Below, one piece after another: positions 6,467 to 16,000 of a stretch of 16,634 bases of DNA. Location: assembly GCA_002407645.1 (NCBI GenBank), contig DHNU01000065.1:1-16634 (forward strand), written 5' to 3'. The notes under the pieces were generated by a model. It did no database searches and was not told the DNA's origin. It worked only from the letters and a program-made list of their open reading frames with translations. How positions within the stretch are numbered: position 1 is the stretch's first letter; every line of letters starts with the position of its first letter. This stretch comes from Ruminococcaceae bacterium UBA5408 (lineage in GTDB: Bacteria; Bacillota; Clostridia; Oscillospirales; Acutalibacteraceae). The translations under genes and the position numbers were made by a program.

Positions 6467-6835
6467 ATGTTTCTTGCAATGGGGATAACAAGCGGTGCTG
6501 CTGATTTAAGGGTAAGAAAGTGCTCATTTTTTCCTTGTTGCGGTCAAAATTCAACTATGGCCGCTTTAACCTGCACCTTTGAACAGGTTACATTATTTTT
6601 TATACCATTATTTAGATTTAATAAAAGGTACTTCATATCATGTACAAAATGCGGTTCTGTATATGAACTGGAGAAAGACGAAGGCCGGCGTTTGGAAAAA
6701 GACTATTATGCAGAAGTAAACAGAGATAAAATATATGCATTTAGAGGATCTACTGCAAAGATTTGCCCCAACTGCAGATGTACAGTTGACCCCAATGCAA
6801 GATACTGCCCTAACTGTGGATCAAAATTATTTTGA
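6467..6835 (+). CDS. Zinc-ribbon protein (zinc_ribbon_15-like N-terminus plus C-terminal zinc ribbon)
   Basis: This is a 122-residue protein of unknown function. Residues 1-80 follow the pattern of a small zinc-ribbon family: a short leader, a first cysteine group (C19, C24, C25 and Gly), a hydrophobic LFFIPLFRFNKRYF stretch (43-56), then C59-x2-C62-G and the YELEKDEGRR tail. The first knuckle is irregular, with C-x4-C-C-G in place of the usual C-x2-C-G. A second, regular ribbon lies at the C-terminus: C100-x2-C103 and C114-x2-C117. The hydrophobic stretch is probably part of the fold or a membrane-contact strand, too short and polar-flanked for a sure helix. The ATG follows a GGGGG ribosome site by seven bases. 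It is the first gene of a two-gene unit with the DUF1294 protein, 15 bases downstream. Confidence 0.82.
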   Translation: MFLAMGITSGAADLRVRKCSFFPCCGQNSTMAALTCTFEQVTLFFIPLFRFNKRYFISCTKCGSVYELEKDEGRRLEKDYYAEVNRDKIYAFRGSTAKICPNCRCTVDPNARYCPNCGSKLF

Positions 6836-6850
6836 AAGAAGGGATAAGAC

Positions 6851-7126
6851 ATGCCTACTTATATATATTTGATTTACTACCTGATTATTATTAATTTTAT
6901 TGCAGTTATTGTGACAGTAATTGACAAATACAATGCGAAAAAGCACCGCAGCCGCATACCTGAAAACGTACTGCTGTTGATTTCGGCACTCGGTGGTTCA
7001 GTTTTCATGCTTTTAACTATGTATGCAATCCACCATAAAACACAGCACAAAAAATTTATGTATGGAATACCGGCAATTATTACCGTTCAGCTCTTTACTT
7101 TATATTACATATTACGCACTTTTTAA
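6851..7126 (+). CDS. DUF1294 family small membrane protein
   Basis: This 91-residue protein has three predicted membrane segments at about residues 5-24, 40-60 and 69-89. The signature of the family is visible between and after the first two: DKYNAKKHRSRIPE (25-38), LGGSVFMLLTMY (47-58), HHKTQHKKF (61-69) and GIP (72-74). The function of DUF1294 proteins is not established; the conserved basic loop and HKT motif lie on one membrane face. An AAGGGA ribosome site precedes the ATG by seven bases. The 15-base gap to the zinc-ribbon gene and the shared promoter indicate co-transcription, and the unit ends at the palindromic terminator. Confidence 0.88.
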   Translation: MPTYIYLIYYLIIINFIAVIVTVIDKYNAKKHRSRIPENVLLLISALGGSVFMLLTMYAIHHKTQHKKFMYGIPAIITVQLFTLYYILRTF

Positions 7127-7196
7127 ATAACCAAAACTCTCTCCCTGCAAGTTCTATAAAGCTGGGTAAACTTACAAAATTGCTATCACATTAGTC

Positions 7197-7240
7197 AAAA
7201 AAAGTGTCATTGGTTTTAAAACCAATGACACTTTAATTTT
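7197..7240. terminator. Strong bidirectional terminator made of a 34-base perfect palindrome
   Basis: Positions 7201-7234 are perfectly self-complementary, with arms beginning AAAGTGTCATTGG. The centre is TTTTAAAA, which opens as the loop. On the minus strand the stem runs into seven U and closes the smc-to-leuS operon 18 bases after the leuS stop. On the plus strand the tail is TTTAATTTT and serves the DUF1294 unit. The rest of the 7127-7196 gap shows nothing I can assign. Confidence 0.9.
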
Positions 7241-7251
7241 CCATTGAATTT

Positions 7252-9657
7252 TTACTTTGCTACGATATTTACAAGTTTCTTAGGAACAAAAATTTCTTTA
7301 ATTATATTTTTACCATTAATTTCTGATGCTATCTTTTCATCTGCTTTTGCAGCAGCAATTGCATCATCTTTAGGTATATCAATGTTTACTTTAATATGAG
7401 AACGTACTTTTCCGTTTACCTGAACAGCAATTTCAACCGTATCTTCAAAGCATTTCGCTTCATCATACTTAGGCCAGTTTTGCTCGCATACAAATCCGTC
7501 GTTTCCCAGTAAATGCCATACCTCTTCTGTAACATGAGGGGCAAAAGCACACAACAAAATCGTATAAACTTTATATTCATCACGAGTAATTGAACCTACA
7601 TTTGAAATGTCATTCATTAAAGACATTAAAGTTGCAATTGCAGTATTAAACTTGAGGTTTTCAATGTCTTCGCCAACTTTTTTAATTGCCTTATTAAATG
7701 AAATTTCAAGACTTTTTCTAACGCCTTTTTCTTCGCAGATAATATCCTGTAAGTTCCAGTAACGTTCAATAAAACGGCGGCAGCCTTTTATACCGGTGGA
7801 ATTCCACGGAGCAGCTTTTTCAAAGTCACCTATAAACATTTCGTAAAGGCGCATGGTATCAGCACCGTATTCCTCTACAATTTCATCCGGGTTGACTACA
7901 TTACCACGGGACTTACTCATTTTTTCCCCGTTTTCACCCAAAATCATACCGTGACTGGTACGTTTCGCATACGGTTCCGAGGTTGGTACAATGCCGATAT
8001 CATAAAGGAATTTATACCAAAAGCGACTGTACAGCAAGTGTAAAGTTGTATGTTCCATACCGCCGTTATACCAATCAACAGGCATCCAATATTTCATTGC
8101 TTCTTTACTTGCAATAGCGTCTTTATTATGAGGGTCAGTATAACGCAGGAAATACCATGATGAACCTGCCCATTGAGGCATAGTATCGGTTTCACGCTTA
8201 GCTTTACCCCCACAGTGTGGGCATGTAGTATTAACCCATTCAGTCATATTTGCAAGCGGAGATTCTCCGTTATCTGTTGGTTCATATGAATCTACTTCAG
8301 GAAGCATTAAAGGGAGTTCACTATCGGGAATCGGAACATATCCGCATTTTTCACAATAAACAATCGGAATAGGCTCCCCCCAGTAACGTTGACGTGAAAA
8401 TACCCAGTCACGGAGTTTAAAATTAACTTTTGCATGTCCAATATCTTTTTCGGACAAATATTCCGTAATTTTTTTCTTTGCTTCTTCAACTGTAAGACCA
8501 TTTAAAATCCCGGAGTTTACCATCTCTCCTGTTGCACAGTCTGTGAAAGCCTCTTTTTCAACATCTCCGCCTTTAACAACTTCTATAATGGGAAGATTGA
8601 ATTTTTTTGCAAATTCCCAGTCGCGGGTATCGTGTGCAGGAACAGCCATAATAGCACCTGTACCGTAAGAAACAAGCACATAATCAGAAATAAAAATCGG
8701 AATTTCTTTACCGGTAACAGGGTTAACTGCCGCTACACCTTTAAGGCAAACCCCTGTTTTATCTTTTGCAACTTCGGTACGCTCGAAATCGGATTTTCTT
8801 GCGGCTTCTTCCTGATATGAACGAATTTCGTTTATATTTTCAAGTTTATCTGACCATTTTTCAATCATCGGATGTTCCGGAGAAATAACCATATAGGTTG
8901 CTCCGTAAAGCGTATCAGGACGTGTTGTATAAACAGTAAGTTTATCTCCTGTTGTTGTATCGAAATCAACCTCTGCACCTGTAGAACGTCCAATCCAGTT
9001 CTTCTGCTGTGCTTTTACTCTATCCGGATAATTAACAAGTTCAAGGTCATCGATAAGACGCTGAGCATACTCTGTAATTTTCAGCATCCATTGTGATTTA
9101 ACTTTTCTGACAACTTCACTTCCACAACGCTCGCATACTCCGTTTACAACCTCTTCATTAGCCAAAACGCATTTACATGATGTACACCAATTGACAGCCA
9201 TTTCTTTTTTATAAGCCAAATTATGTTTAAACAGTTGAAGGAATATCCACTGAGTCCATTTATAATATTCCGGGTCTGTTGTATTTATCTCACGTGACCA
9301 GTCAAATGAAATTCCAAGTGATTGAAGCTGTTGCTTAAACCTTGCGATATTCTTTTTGGTTACTATAGCGGGATGGACATGATTCTTTATGGCAAAATTT
9401 TCAGTTGGCAGTCCAAAAGCATCCCAGCCCATAGGATAAAGAACGTTATATCCCTGTAAACGGCGTTTACGTGCAATAATATCAAGGGCTGTATATGAAC
9501 GTGGATGTCCAACATGAAGTCCTTGTCCTGACGGATAGGGGAATTCAATCAAAGCGTAAAATTTAGGCTTTGAAGATGTGTTTGATGCATGGAAGGCACC
9601 GCTTTCTTCCCACATTTTCTGCCATTTATTCTCAATTTTCTTGTGATCGTATTTCAT
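7252..9657 (-). CDS. leuS: Leucyl-tRNA synthetase
   Basis: This 801-residue class I synthetase charges tRNA-Leu with leucine in the cytoplasm. Its length is normal for the short bacterial LeuRS type. The HIGH-type motif is HVGH (48-51) after FPYPSGQGL, and the KMSKS loop is exact at 579-583. The editing (CP1) domain shows [12 protein letters not shown] and [12 protein letters not shown], the threonine-rich and aspartate elements that remove mischarged amino acids, so proofreading should be intact. Cysteine pairs in CTSCKC and CERCG form a zinc knuckle, with a second set at CEKCG and CPHCG. The start has TAGGAG eight bases upstream. It is the last gene of the minus-strand operon, 23 bases after rsfS, and has no room for a T-box leader, so it should be expressed with the operon and not by a leucine-specific antiterminator. 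Confidence 0.98.
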   Translation of the reverse strand: MKYDHKKIENKWQKMWEESGAFHASNTSSKPKFYALIEFPYPSGQGLHVGHPRSYTALDIIARKRRLQGYNVLYPMGWDAFGLPTENFAIKNHVHPAIVTKKNIARFKQQLQSLGISFDWSREINTTDPEYYKWTQWIFLQLFKHNLAYKKEMAVNWCTSCKCVLANEEVVNGVCERCGSEVVRKVKSQWMLKITEYAQRLIDDLELVNYPDRVKAQQKNWIGRSTGAEVDFDTTTGDKLTVYTTRPDTLYGATYMVISPEHPMIEKWSDKLENINEIRSYQEEAARKSDFERTEVAKDKTGVCLKGVAAVNPVTGKEIPIFISDYVLVSYGTGAIMAVPAHDTRDWEFAKKFNLPIIEVVKGGDVEKEAFTDCATGEMVNSGILNGLTVEEAKKKITEYLSEKDIGHAKVNFKLRDWVFSRQRYWGEPIPIVYCEKCGYVPIPDSELPLMLPEVDSYEPTDNGESPLANMTEWVNTTCPHCGGKAKRETDTMPQWAGSSWYFLRYTDPHNKDAIASKEAMKYWMPVDWYNGGMEHTTLHLLYSRFWYKFLYDIGIVPTSEPYAKRTSHGMILGENGEKMSKSRGNVVNPDEIVEEYGADTMRLYEMFIGDFEKAAPWNSTGIKGCRRFIERYWNLQDIICEEKGVRKSLEISFNKAIKKVGEDIENLKFNTAIATLMSLMNDISNVGSITRDEYKVYTILLCAFAPHVTEEVWHLLGNDGFVCEQNWPKYDEAKCFEDTVEIAVQVNGKVRSHIKVNIDIPKDDAIAAAKADEKIASEINGKNIIKEIFVPKKLVNIVAK

Positions 9658-9680
9658 TTTTTTCGCTCCTATAACTTTTC

Positions 9681-10037
9681 TTAAGCTTCTATAATATCTG
9701 AAATATCAATATTTTCTCCGTCCTGCCATAGTCGGTCAAGATTGTAGAATTCACGCGCTTCAGCGGTAAAAATATGAATCATAACATTTCCGTAATCCAG
9801 AAGTACCCATGAATTTGAACGATATCCGTCCACATGGTCAGGCGTTAGCCCTACCTGTTTCAGCTTATACTCGACCTCGTCGGAAAGAGATTTCACGTGT
9901 GTACTGCTTGTTCCTGTGGCCAATACAAAATAGTCCGCAATAACGGAGATGTCTTTAATCCCAATAGCTTTAAGGTCTATGGCTTTTTTACCGTCCATAA
10001 TTTTTACGGCTTCTTTTGCGAGTTCGAGTGATGTCAT
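9681..10037 (-). CDS. rsfS: Ribosomal silencing factor RsfS
   Basis: This 118-residue protein belongs to the RsfS/DUF143 (YqeL, Iojap) family. These bind ribosomal protein L14 on the large subunit and block joining of the subunits when nutrients are short. Visible family features are the [13 protein letters not shown] segment, then EGYR-type [16 protein letters not shown], and [18 protein letters not shown] near the C-terminus. The frame is open to a TTG at 10046, but that codon directly abuts the AAAGG ribosome site. ATG at 10037 has a nine-base spacing and gives the usual family length, so it is preferred. It lies 18 bases after yqeK and 23 before leuS, the common nadD-yqeK-rsfS order of Firmicutes. 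Confidence 0.95.
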   Translation of the reverse strand: MTSLELAKEAVKIMDGKKAIDLKAIGIKDISVIADYFVLATGTSSTHVKSLSDEVEYKLKQVGLTPDHVDGYRSNSWVLLDYGNVMIHIFTAEAREFYNLDRLWQDGENIDISDIIEA

Positions 10038-10046
10038 TCTCAACAA

Positions 10047-10051
10047 CCTTT
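10047..10051 (-). promoter_or_regulatory. Ribosome binding site deciding the rsfS start
   Basis: AAAGG on the minus strand is nine bases from ATG at 10037 and zero bases from the in-frame TTG at 10046, which argues for the ATG. Confidence 0.6.
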
Positions 10052-10055
10052 CATA

Positions 10056-10631
10056 CTAAATATTTAATTTATATTTCAAAACAGCTTGATTATAGGCAGA
10101 AATCGTATCAGGATGTATCGGCTTATAAGACCCTGCTAAATCTTTTATTGTGTATGTAACGCCTTCAAGCATTGCTTGTTCAAGGCTTATTTGAGCAGTC
10201 TTGCGTAAATCTTCAACTCCATCAAAATCACGGTCTGCTGAAATAAAATCAGCAATAAAAAGAACTTTATCAAGCATTGTCATATTTGCTCTGCCCGTTG
10301 TGTGGTAACGAACAGCATTAATCACTTCAACATCTGTGATATTCAGCTTATTTTCAATATAAGCCGCTCCAAGTATTGCATGCCAAAGTTTTTGTGCACT
10401 GCGTTCTACGTCGGAGAGTATTATATCAAACTGTGTCATCATTTTCAATTGTTCAGCAGGAGGAATGTCTTTCATTATATCATGCAAAATACCTGCTAAA
10501 CCGGCTTTTTCTTCATTCACACCATATTTTTTTGCAAGACTCACAGCTTCTTCATAAACACACAGTGAATGATGATATCGTTTTTCGCTTAAAAACGGTT
10601 TTATAATTTTCTTGTATTCATTAATATCCAT
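10056..10631 (-). CDS. yqeK: HD-domain diadenosine tetraphosphatase YqeK
   Basis: This 191-residue HD-superfamily hydrolase fits YqeK, which splits Ap4A symmetrically into two ADP with a metal cofactor (family knowledge). Metal-site residues visible are H21 in YHHSL, the HD pair H50-D51 in GILHDIMKD, H84 in LWHAILGA, H110 in RYHTTGR and D127 in FIADFIS. The frame extends 15 codons further to a TTG, but that extension lies inside the nadD reading frame and has no ribosome site. ATG at 10631 has GGAG seven bases upstream and begins MDINEYKK as the family does. Its start overlaps the nadD end by 11 bases, so translation is probably coupled. Ap4A breakdown next to NAD synthesis and ribosome silencing fits a stress or nucleotide-balance theme. 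Confidence 0.93.
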   Translation of the reverse strand: MDINEYKKIIKPFLSEKRYHHSLCVYEEAVSLAKKYGVNEEKAGLAGILHDIMKDIPPAEQLKMMTQFDIILSDVERSAQKLWHAILGAAYIENKLNITDVEVINAVRYHTTGRANMTMLDKVLFIADFISADRDFDGVEDLRKTAQISLEQAMLEGVTYTIKDLAGSYKPIHPDTISAYNQAVLKYKLNI

Positions 10632-11235
10632 TTTTTCGCTCCAAATATAAATTATTTTTTGCAATATAGTCCGCAACTTTTATTGGTACAAGTTTTTCTA
10701 TATTTTTACCGTTTTTAACTGCATTGCGAACCATCGTAGATGATATTGGAAGATATTTAATATCCTCAATTAATGATTTAGCCCCAACTTTTTCCAACTC
10801 ACCGGCATAATTTAGCAGAGACCGCATGCCGTCACTACTTCTCGGAGCTGCACAAACTACAGCCAGTTTGAAAATAGTATTCGGTTCATGCCATTTTTTT
10901 AAAGTAAGAAACATATCTTCACCTGAAATAAAGTAAAACTCCGAATTGGGATACTCTTTTTTAAGCTCTTTTAAAGTATCTGATGTATAACTGATACCCT
11001 TTCTCCTAAATTCAATATCACTGACTTCAAAATTAGTTTCTTTCGCCGCAAGCCGGCACATTTGAAGCCTGTCATTATTAGAAGCAAAGTCCTTAACAGT
11101 TTTGTGTGGAGGCTTAAAAGTTGGTATCAGTAAAACTTTATCGGCATTTATCCGCTCTGCAAACTGCTTTGCCAAATGGATATGTCCATTGTGAATTGGA
11201 TTAAAAGTACCTCCCAATATGGCAATTTTCTGCAT
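10621..11235 (-). CDS. nadD: Nicotinate-nucleotide adenylyltransferase NadD
   Basis: This 204-residue nucleotidyltransferase joins nicotinate mononucleotide and ATP to make deamido-NAD in the cytoplasm. The nucleotide-binding signature GGTFNPIHNGH (8-18) is complete, with the (H/T)xGH histidines. IPTFKPPHK (37-45), the substrate-site region YTSDTL (83-88), and the C-terminal ISSTMVR (164-170, usual form ISSTxIR) are present. The segment that is usually GAD or GTD reads SGED (104-107), a mild variation. The ATG follows an AAGGTGAGG ribosome site. It sits 19 bases after yhbY and overlaps yqeK by 11 bases, the classic Firmicutes order. Confidence 0.96.
   Translation of the reverse strand: MQKIAILGGTFNPIHNGHIHLAKQFAERINADKVLLIPTFKPPHKTVKDFASNNDRLQMCRLAAKETNFEVSDIEFRRKGISYTSDTLKELKKEYPNSEFYFISGEDMFLTLKKWHEPNTIFKLAVVCAAPRSSDGMRSLLNYAGELEKVGAKSLIEDIKYLPISSTMVRNAVKNGKNIEKLVPIKVADYIAKNNLYLERKNGY
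10639..10642 (-). promoter_or_regulatory. Ribosome binding site deciding the yqeK start
   Basis: GGAG inside the last codons of nadD lies seven bases before ATG at 10631, supporting the shorter yqeK and coupling to nadD translation. Confidence 0.65.
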
Positions 11236-11254
11236 ATCCTCACCTTATATCATA

Positions 11255-11560
11255 TTACTTTTTGGAAGATTTGGGAAGTGATATTTTAGGTTCCTTATCA
11301 TTTTTTCTGTAAATTACAAATTTAGCACCGATTACCTGTACTAATTCCGAATTTGTTTCAGCAGAAACTTTCTCTGCAGCTTCACGCACAGGTATTGGGG
11401 ATGTTTCAAGGACTTTAGCTTTTATTAATTCGCGCGCTGTCAAGGCATCATCAGCCTGTTTGATAGTATCTGCTCCAATACCTGATTTGCCTATAATTAA
11501 AATCGTGTCAATATTGTTTGCAAGTGAGCGCAGATAAGCGCGTTGTTTGCTTGTAATCAT
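11255..11560 (-). CDS. yhbY: Ribosome assembly RNA-binding protein YhbY (CRM domain)
   Basis: This 101-residue protein is a single CRM domain, which binds RNA and associates with precursors of the large ribosomal subunit in bacteria. It opens with TSKQRAYLRSLAN (3-15), then the loop IGKSG (23-27, most relatives GKxG), DALTARELIKAKVLE (38-52) and the IGAKFVIYRKN ending (76-86). A short Lys/Ser-rich tail follows. Its start overlaps the rdgB stop in an ATGA, with AAGGAG eight bases upstream, a strong sign of translational coupling. Confidence 0.94.
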   Translation of the reverse strand: MITSKQRAYLRSLANNIDTILIIGKSGIGADTIKQADDALTARELIKAKVLETSPIPVREAAEKVSAETNSELVQVIGAKFVIYRKNDKEPKISLPKSSKK

Positions 11561-12144
11561 TGATTATTCTCCTTCATTTGTTTTAATTCTACCGCAAATT
11601 TTCTAAGCGCTCTACCGCGGTGGCTGATTAAATCTTTTTCTTCTTTAGGTAACTGCGCAAAAGATTTTCCGTTTACAAGGAAAACAGGGTCGTATCCAAA
11701 ACCGTTCTCTCCTTGAGGTTCATACGCAATTTCACCGTTACATTCTCCCTGTGAAACTATTTTTCTGCCGTCCGGATAAACACAACATACAGAACAGACA
11801 AATTTTGCTGTTCGTTTTTCTTTCGGCACATTTTTTAATTCTTTTAGCAATTTATTTATTCTGTCTAAATCACTTGCGCCTTCGCCTGCATATCTTGCTG
11901 AATAAACCCCGGGCGCCCCGTCTAAGGCATCGACCATAAGCCCTGAGTCATCCGCAACTGCGGGCATACCCGTTTGTTGACAAGCTGCTTTGGCTTTTAA
12001 AAACGCATTTTCTTCAAAAGTTTCGCCGGTTTCTTCCACTTCGGCAAGCTCGGCAGTAATGGGAGTAATATTAAGCGGCAATAAAATACGTTCAAGTTCA
12101 TTAAGCTTATTTTTATTATGAGTAGCTATAACAAAAGTAATCAT
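11557..12144 (-). CDS. rdgB: XTP/dITP pyrophosphatase (RdgB/HAM1 family)
   Basis: This 195-residue enzyme hydrolyses non-canonical purine triphosphates such as dITP and XTP to monophosphates, so they are not built into DNA or RNA. Family motifs are complete: IATHNKNKLNEL (6-17), ETGETFEENAFLKA (38-51), the metal-site DDSGL (65-69) followed by PGVYSARYAG (78-87), GFGYDPVF (148-155) and ISHRGRAL (173-180). The ATG directly abuts the ftsY stop (zero-base gap), and AGGAG within the ftsY end serves as the ribosome site. The downstream yhbY overlaps its stop by four bases. Confidence 0.97.
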   Translation of the reverse strand: MITFVIATHNKNKLNELERILLPLNITPITAELAEVEETGETFEENAFLKAKAACQQTGMPAVADDSGLMVDALDGAPGVYSARYAGEGASDLDRINKLLKELKNVPKEKRTAKFVCSVCCVYPDGRKIVSQGECNGEIAYEPQGENGFGYDPVFLVNGKSFAQLPKEEKDLISHRGRALRKFAVELKQMKENNQ

Positions 12145-13062
12145 TTAGTTCTCCTGTTTTTCAAATAATGCTTTAGCAAAATCGTCTGCATCAAACGGTT
12201 GTAAATCGTCAACCTGTTCACCGACTCCGATAAATTTAACCGGTACATCCAAATCTTCACGTATTGCAAGTACAACGCCGCCGCGTGCAGTACCGTCAAG
12301 TTTTGTAAGAACAATTCCCGTAATTCCTGCGGCGTTTTTAAATTCACGAGCTTGGTTTACAGCATTTTGCCCGGTTGTGGCATCAAGAACTAAAAGAACC
12401 TCTTTATCCGCTCCGGGTACTTCTTTGTCAATAACACGGCTGATTTTTGAAAGTTCTTCCATAAGATGCTTTTTATTGTGAAGTCTTCCTGCTGTATCGC
12501 AAATTACAACATCAGCATCACGTGCCTTCGCAGCGGCTATTGCGTCAAATACAACAGATGCAGGGTCGCTTCCCTGTGACTGTTTAACTATTTCTGAATT
12601 TGAACGTTCGGCCCAAACTTCAAGCTGTTCAATAGCGGCAGCACGGAATGTATCAGCAGCGCCTAATATTACTTTTTTACCTTCTTTTGTAAGCATAGAC
12701 GCAATCTTTCCTATGGTTGTTGTTTTTCCGACACCGTTTACTCCTATAACCAATATAACAGATGGTTTAGTCGAAATATGGAGTTCTTCCCCGCCTCTTA
12801 GCATGTCGGCAACAGTGTCGCGAAGCATATCCATTATTTCATCAGGATTTGTAACTCCGTTCTCCTTAACTTTTTTCTTAAGTTCCTCACAAATATGTTC
12901 TGCCGTTGTAATACCGACATCGCCCATAACAAGGAGTTCTTCCAATTCCTCAAAAAGAGACTCATCAATTGTAGTAAATGTATTCAGCATTTGCTCAACT
13001 GATTTTGTCATTTTATCTCGTGTCTTCTTCAAGCCTTCTTTTATTTTTGAGAAAAATCCCAT
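12145..13062 (-). CDS. ftsY: Signal recognition particle receptor FtsY
   Basis: This 305-residue SRP GTPase is the membrane-associated receptor that docks ribosomes making membrane proteins. It holds the NG core only: a helical N domain (about 1-95), then the P-loop GVNGVGKTT (107-115), DTFRAAAIEQL (137-147), DTAGR (189-193) and TKLDGTARGG (253-262). A long acidic A domain like that of E. coli is absent, which is normal in Firmicutes; the basic amphipathic start MGFFSKIKEGLKK probably contacts the membrane. A GGGAG ribosome site precedes the ATG. It is 24 bases after smc. In Bacillus, ftsY is followed by ylxM-ffh, but here rdgB follows directly, so the SRP partner Ffh is elsewhere. Confidence 0.97.
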   Translation of the reverse strand: MGFFSKIKEGLKKTRDKMTKSVEQMLNTFTTIDESLFEELEELLVMGDVGITTAEHICEELKKKVKENGVTNPDEIMDMLRDTVADMLRGGEELHISTKPSVILVIGVNGVGKTTTIGKIASMLTKEGKKVILGAADTFRAAAIEQLEVWAERSNSEIVKQSQGSDPASVVFDAIAAAKARDADVVICDTAGRLHNKKHLMEELSKISRVIDKEVPGADKEVLLVLDATTGQNAVNQAREFKNAAGITGIVLTKLDGTARGGVVLAIREDLDVPVKFIGVGEQVDDLQPFDADDFAKALFEKQEN

Positions 13063-13086
13063 TTTGTCTTCTCCCTTTTTATATTG

Positions 13087-16000
13087 TTACTTAATTCCAA
13101 GTTTTTCTTGAATGTCAGATAAACGCAGTTCCAAAAGCTTAGAAATTCCTTCGTCCTGCATTGTAACTCCGTAAAGGACATCTGCTTCTTCCATACTTCC
13201 GCGACGGTGTGTAATCACTATAAACTGAGTATTATCAGTCATCCTGCGAAGATAAGCGGCAAACCTATCTACATTTACATCGTCAAGAGCAGCTTCAATT
13301 TCGTCAAGGACGCAAAACGGAGGAGGATTAACTTTCATAATAGCGAAGTATAAAGCTATCGCTACCAGTGACTTTTCACCGCCTGAAAGAGACTCCAAAT
13401 GAGTAACTATTTTACCCGGAGGCTGAACAGTAATTTCTATTCCGGAATTTAATATATCATCCTCTGCAGTGAGACTAAGTTCCGCAGTTCCGCCGGAAAA
13501 CAATTCCTGAAATGTATCTTTGAAATTGTCATTTATTTCTTTAAACTTTTCTGAAAATAATTCGCGCATCTGGCGAGTAAGGTCATTAATCAATTTTCTT
13601 AGCTGATTTCTGCTGGTTTCTATATCGGTAAGTTGAGTTTTCATAAACTCATATCGCTGAGATACTTCTTTATATTCTTCAACCGCCGCTACATTTACAG
13701 TTCCGAGAGTTTTAATCTTACTTTTAAGTTGATTCAAGTTTTTCTTGGCTTCTGCTTCGTTTTCAACTTTTTTACCTATTTTTTCTGCTTCACGGCGAGT
13801 TAATTCATATTCTTCCCATAATCGGCTGATAATTTCATCATATGCTTTTTGAAAATTTGCTTTTCTTTCTTCCAATCGGGCAAGTTCATGTCCGACTTTT
13901 TCTTTCTGTGAGGATTTTTCACGTTCGCTATTTCTCAATTCCATGGATTGGTGTTCGTATTCCATACGCCTTGCATTAAGCTGTTTAATCTTTTCGTCAG
14001 AATTTTTTGCTTCATCGCGCATAGTTTCAGCTTGTTTCTTAAGATTATCTATTTTAATGTTTAAATCCTTATTAATACCTTCGAGTCTTTCAATCTCTTT
14101 TTTAAGAGTTTCTGTCTTGCCTTCATGGTCAAGTTTACGATTATTTATTTCATTAATTGATAATTGTAAGGATTCAATATCTTTTTTTGCCGCTAAACAA
14201 GCGATTCTGATTTCTTGTAAATTCTCTGATATCTTATTGCAGGTTTCGCTTAATTCGCTTCGAGAGCCACTGACTTGCGAAATTTGTTTCTCAAGTTCTT
14301 TCTGCTTTTCTTCAATAATTTCGGCTTGCTCCTTTGCCTGCTGTCTAATTTTCTCCTGCTCATCAATTCGCATTAATGCTTTTTTGTTTTCCTCATCTAA
14401 AGAGGCTATGTCATGTTTAGAGTCTTTTAAATCACTTGCATCACGCATAAGCTCGGAGTTTATTTTATATCTTTCTTCCTGAACTAAAGTTAATTTCTCT
14501 TTTGCAGCAGATAATTCCTTTTCCGCAGACGCAACTTCTTGTGTTACGGTTTTTAATAATTCTGCTGTTTCTTTTTCTTGCATTTGCAGCTTTTCTGCAT
14601 GTGATTTTATGCGTTTTATATCAGAAGCCCGGCTTAAAAGTCCGGAGTTTTTGTTTAATGAACCTCCGGTAAGAGAACCTCCGGTATTTACAACTTGACC
14701 GTCAAGAGTAACTATACGAAAACGGTATCCAAATTTTTTAGCTATTGAAACTGCACTGTCCAAATCTTCAGCTACAGCAATTCTGCCGAGAAGCGAGTTT
14801 AAAATTTCCTTATATTTTTCATCACAAGTGCAAAGTTCCCCTGCAGTTCCTATAAAACCTTCGCAGTTTTCAAGTCCGCTTTCATGGAGTACTCTGCCTT
14901 TTATTGTAGAAAGAGGTAGGAATGTTGCTCTGCCCGAATCTTTTCTTTTTAAAAGTTGAATTGCATATTTTGCGTCATTTTCATTTCCAACAACGATATT
15001 CTGCATAGCACCGCCCAATGCTGTTTCTATGGCAACAGAATACTTGGGTGGTACATTTATAAGGCGGGAAACAGGTCCGTGTATTCCTTTTAATATACCC
15101 CTGGAAAACTCTTTCATTACAATTTTAACGCTGTGTGAAAATCCCTCCAGATTTCTTTCCAGTGCTTCAAGTAAATTGGCACGGCGTAAACATTCTTGAG
15201 TATCAAGATGAAGGTTATCGTTTTGCTTTTTAATTTCTTCCATTTTCTTTCGGCGTGTTTGAAGTTTCATGTCATAGCCCTTAACCGAGTTTACAAGTGA
15301 TTTTATGCTCTCATCAGTATCTGCGAGCATTTTTTTATAATCTTCACCGGCTGTTTTAAGTTTTTCACACTGTTCTTTTTTAGCTTTTAATGATTGTTCA
15401 AGATTTGCAAGCCTGATTTTAATTTCAGTAATGGAAGAACTTGCAGTAAGGTCTTTTAATTTTTCTTGTGTTGCGCGTGCTGTAAAATCAGCAAGTTGTC
15501 TTGAATATACATTAATTTTTTTATCTTTTTCGTCCATGCCGGAACGCAGTTTATTAAGCTGATTGGTAAATTCCTGAAACTGTGTATTTTGTTCATTTAT
15601 GTACTTAGTTTTCTTTTCAACTTGAATGTTCTTTTCAGCAATTTCAATATCTAAATCTCTGCTTGATATGGTGCTTTTTTCAATTTCTGCTTTGATACGT
15701 TCAACATTTTCGTTATTGTGAAAGATATCGTTTTGTAAAACAGAAACTTCTCCGTCCTTTTTCGCCGCACTTTCTTCGAGTTTTGCCGACTGCTGACGGA
15801 CTTCATCCACTTTCGCTGTACAGGACGCCGATTGAGTAAAAATTTCTTCTATATCTTTATCAATTTTATTTAGTTCCTGTTCTATGGAATTATGCTGATT
15901 GCGTGCAATAAGTATTTTATCATCATGTTCACGCAGAATATGACTTGATTTATCAAGAGTATTAAGCCAAAGGCTGATTTCAAGTGTTCTTTTTTCTTCG

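Noticed and set aside
9658..9680. A T-box or other riboswitch before leuS
   Set aside because: Only 23 bases separate it from rsfS, holding just the ribosome site.
12141..12347. A 68-codon minus-strand frame overlapping the ftsY end
   Set aside because: It is an alternative frame of ftsY without a ribosome site; the ftsY frame contains the TKLDGTARGG motif there.
12713..13111. A 132-codon plus-strand open frame
   Set aside because: It is antisense to the ftsY N-terminal half and the ftsY-smc gap, where the minus-strand motifs are unmistakable.
13943..14482. A 179-codon plus-strand open frame
   Set aside because: It lies antisense to the SMC coiled coil, is rich in Ser, Phe and Leu as expected from reading Glu/Lys codons backwards, and has no ribosome site.
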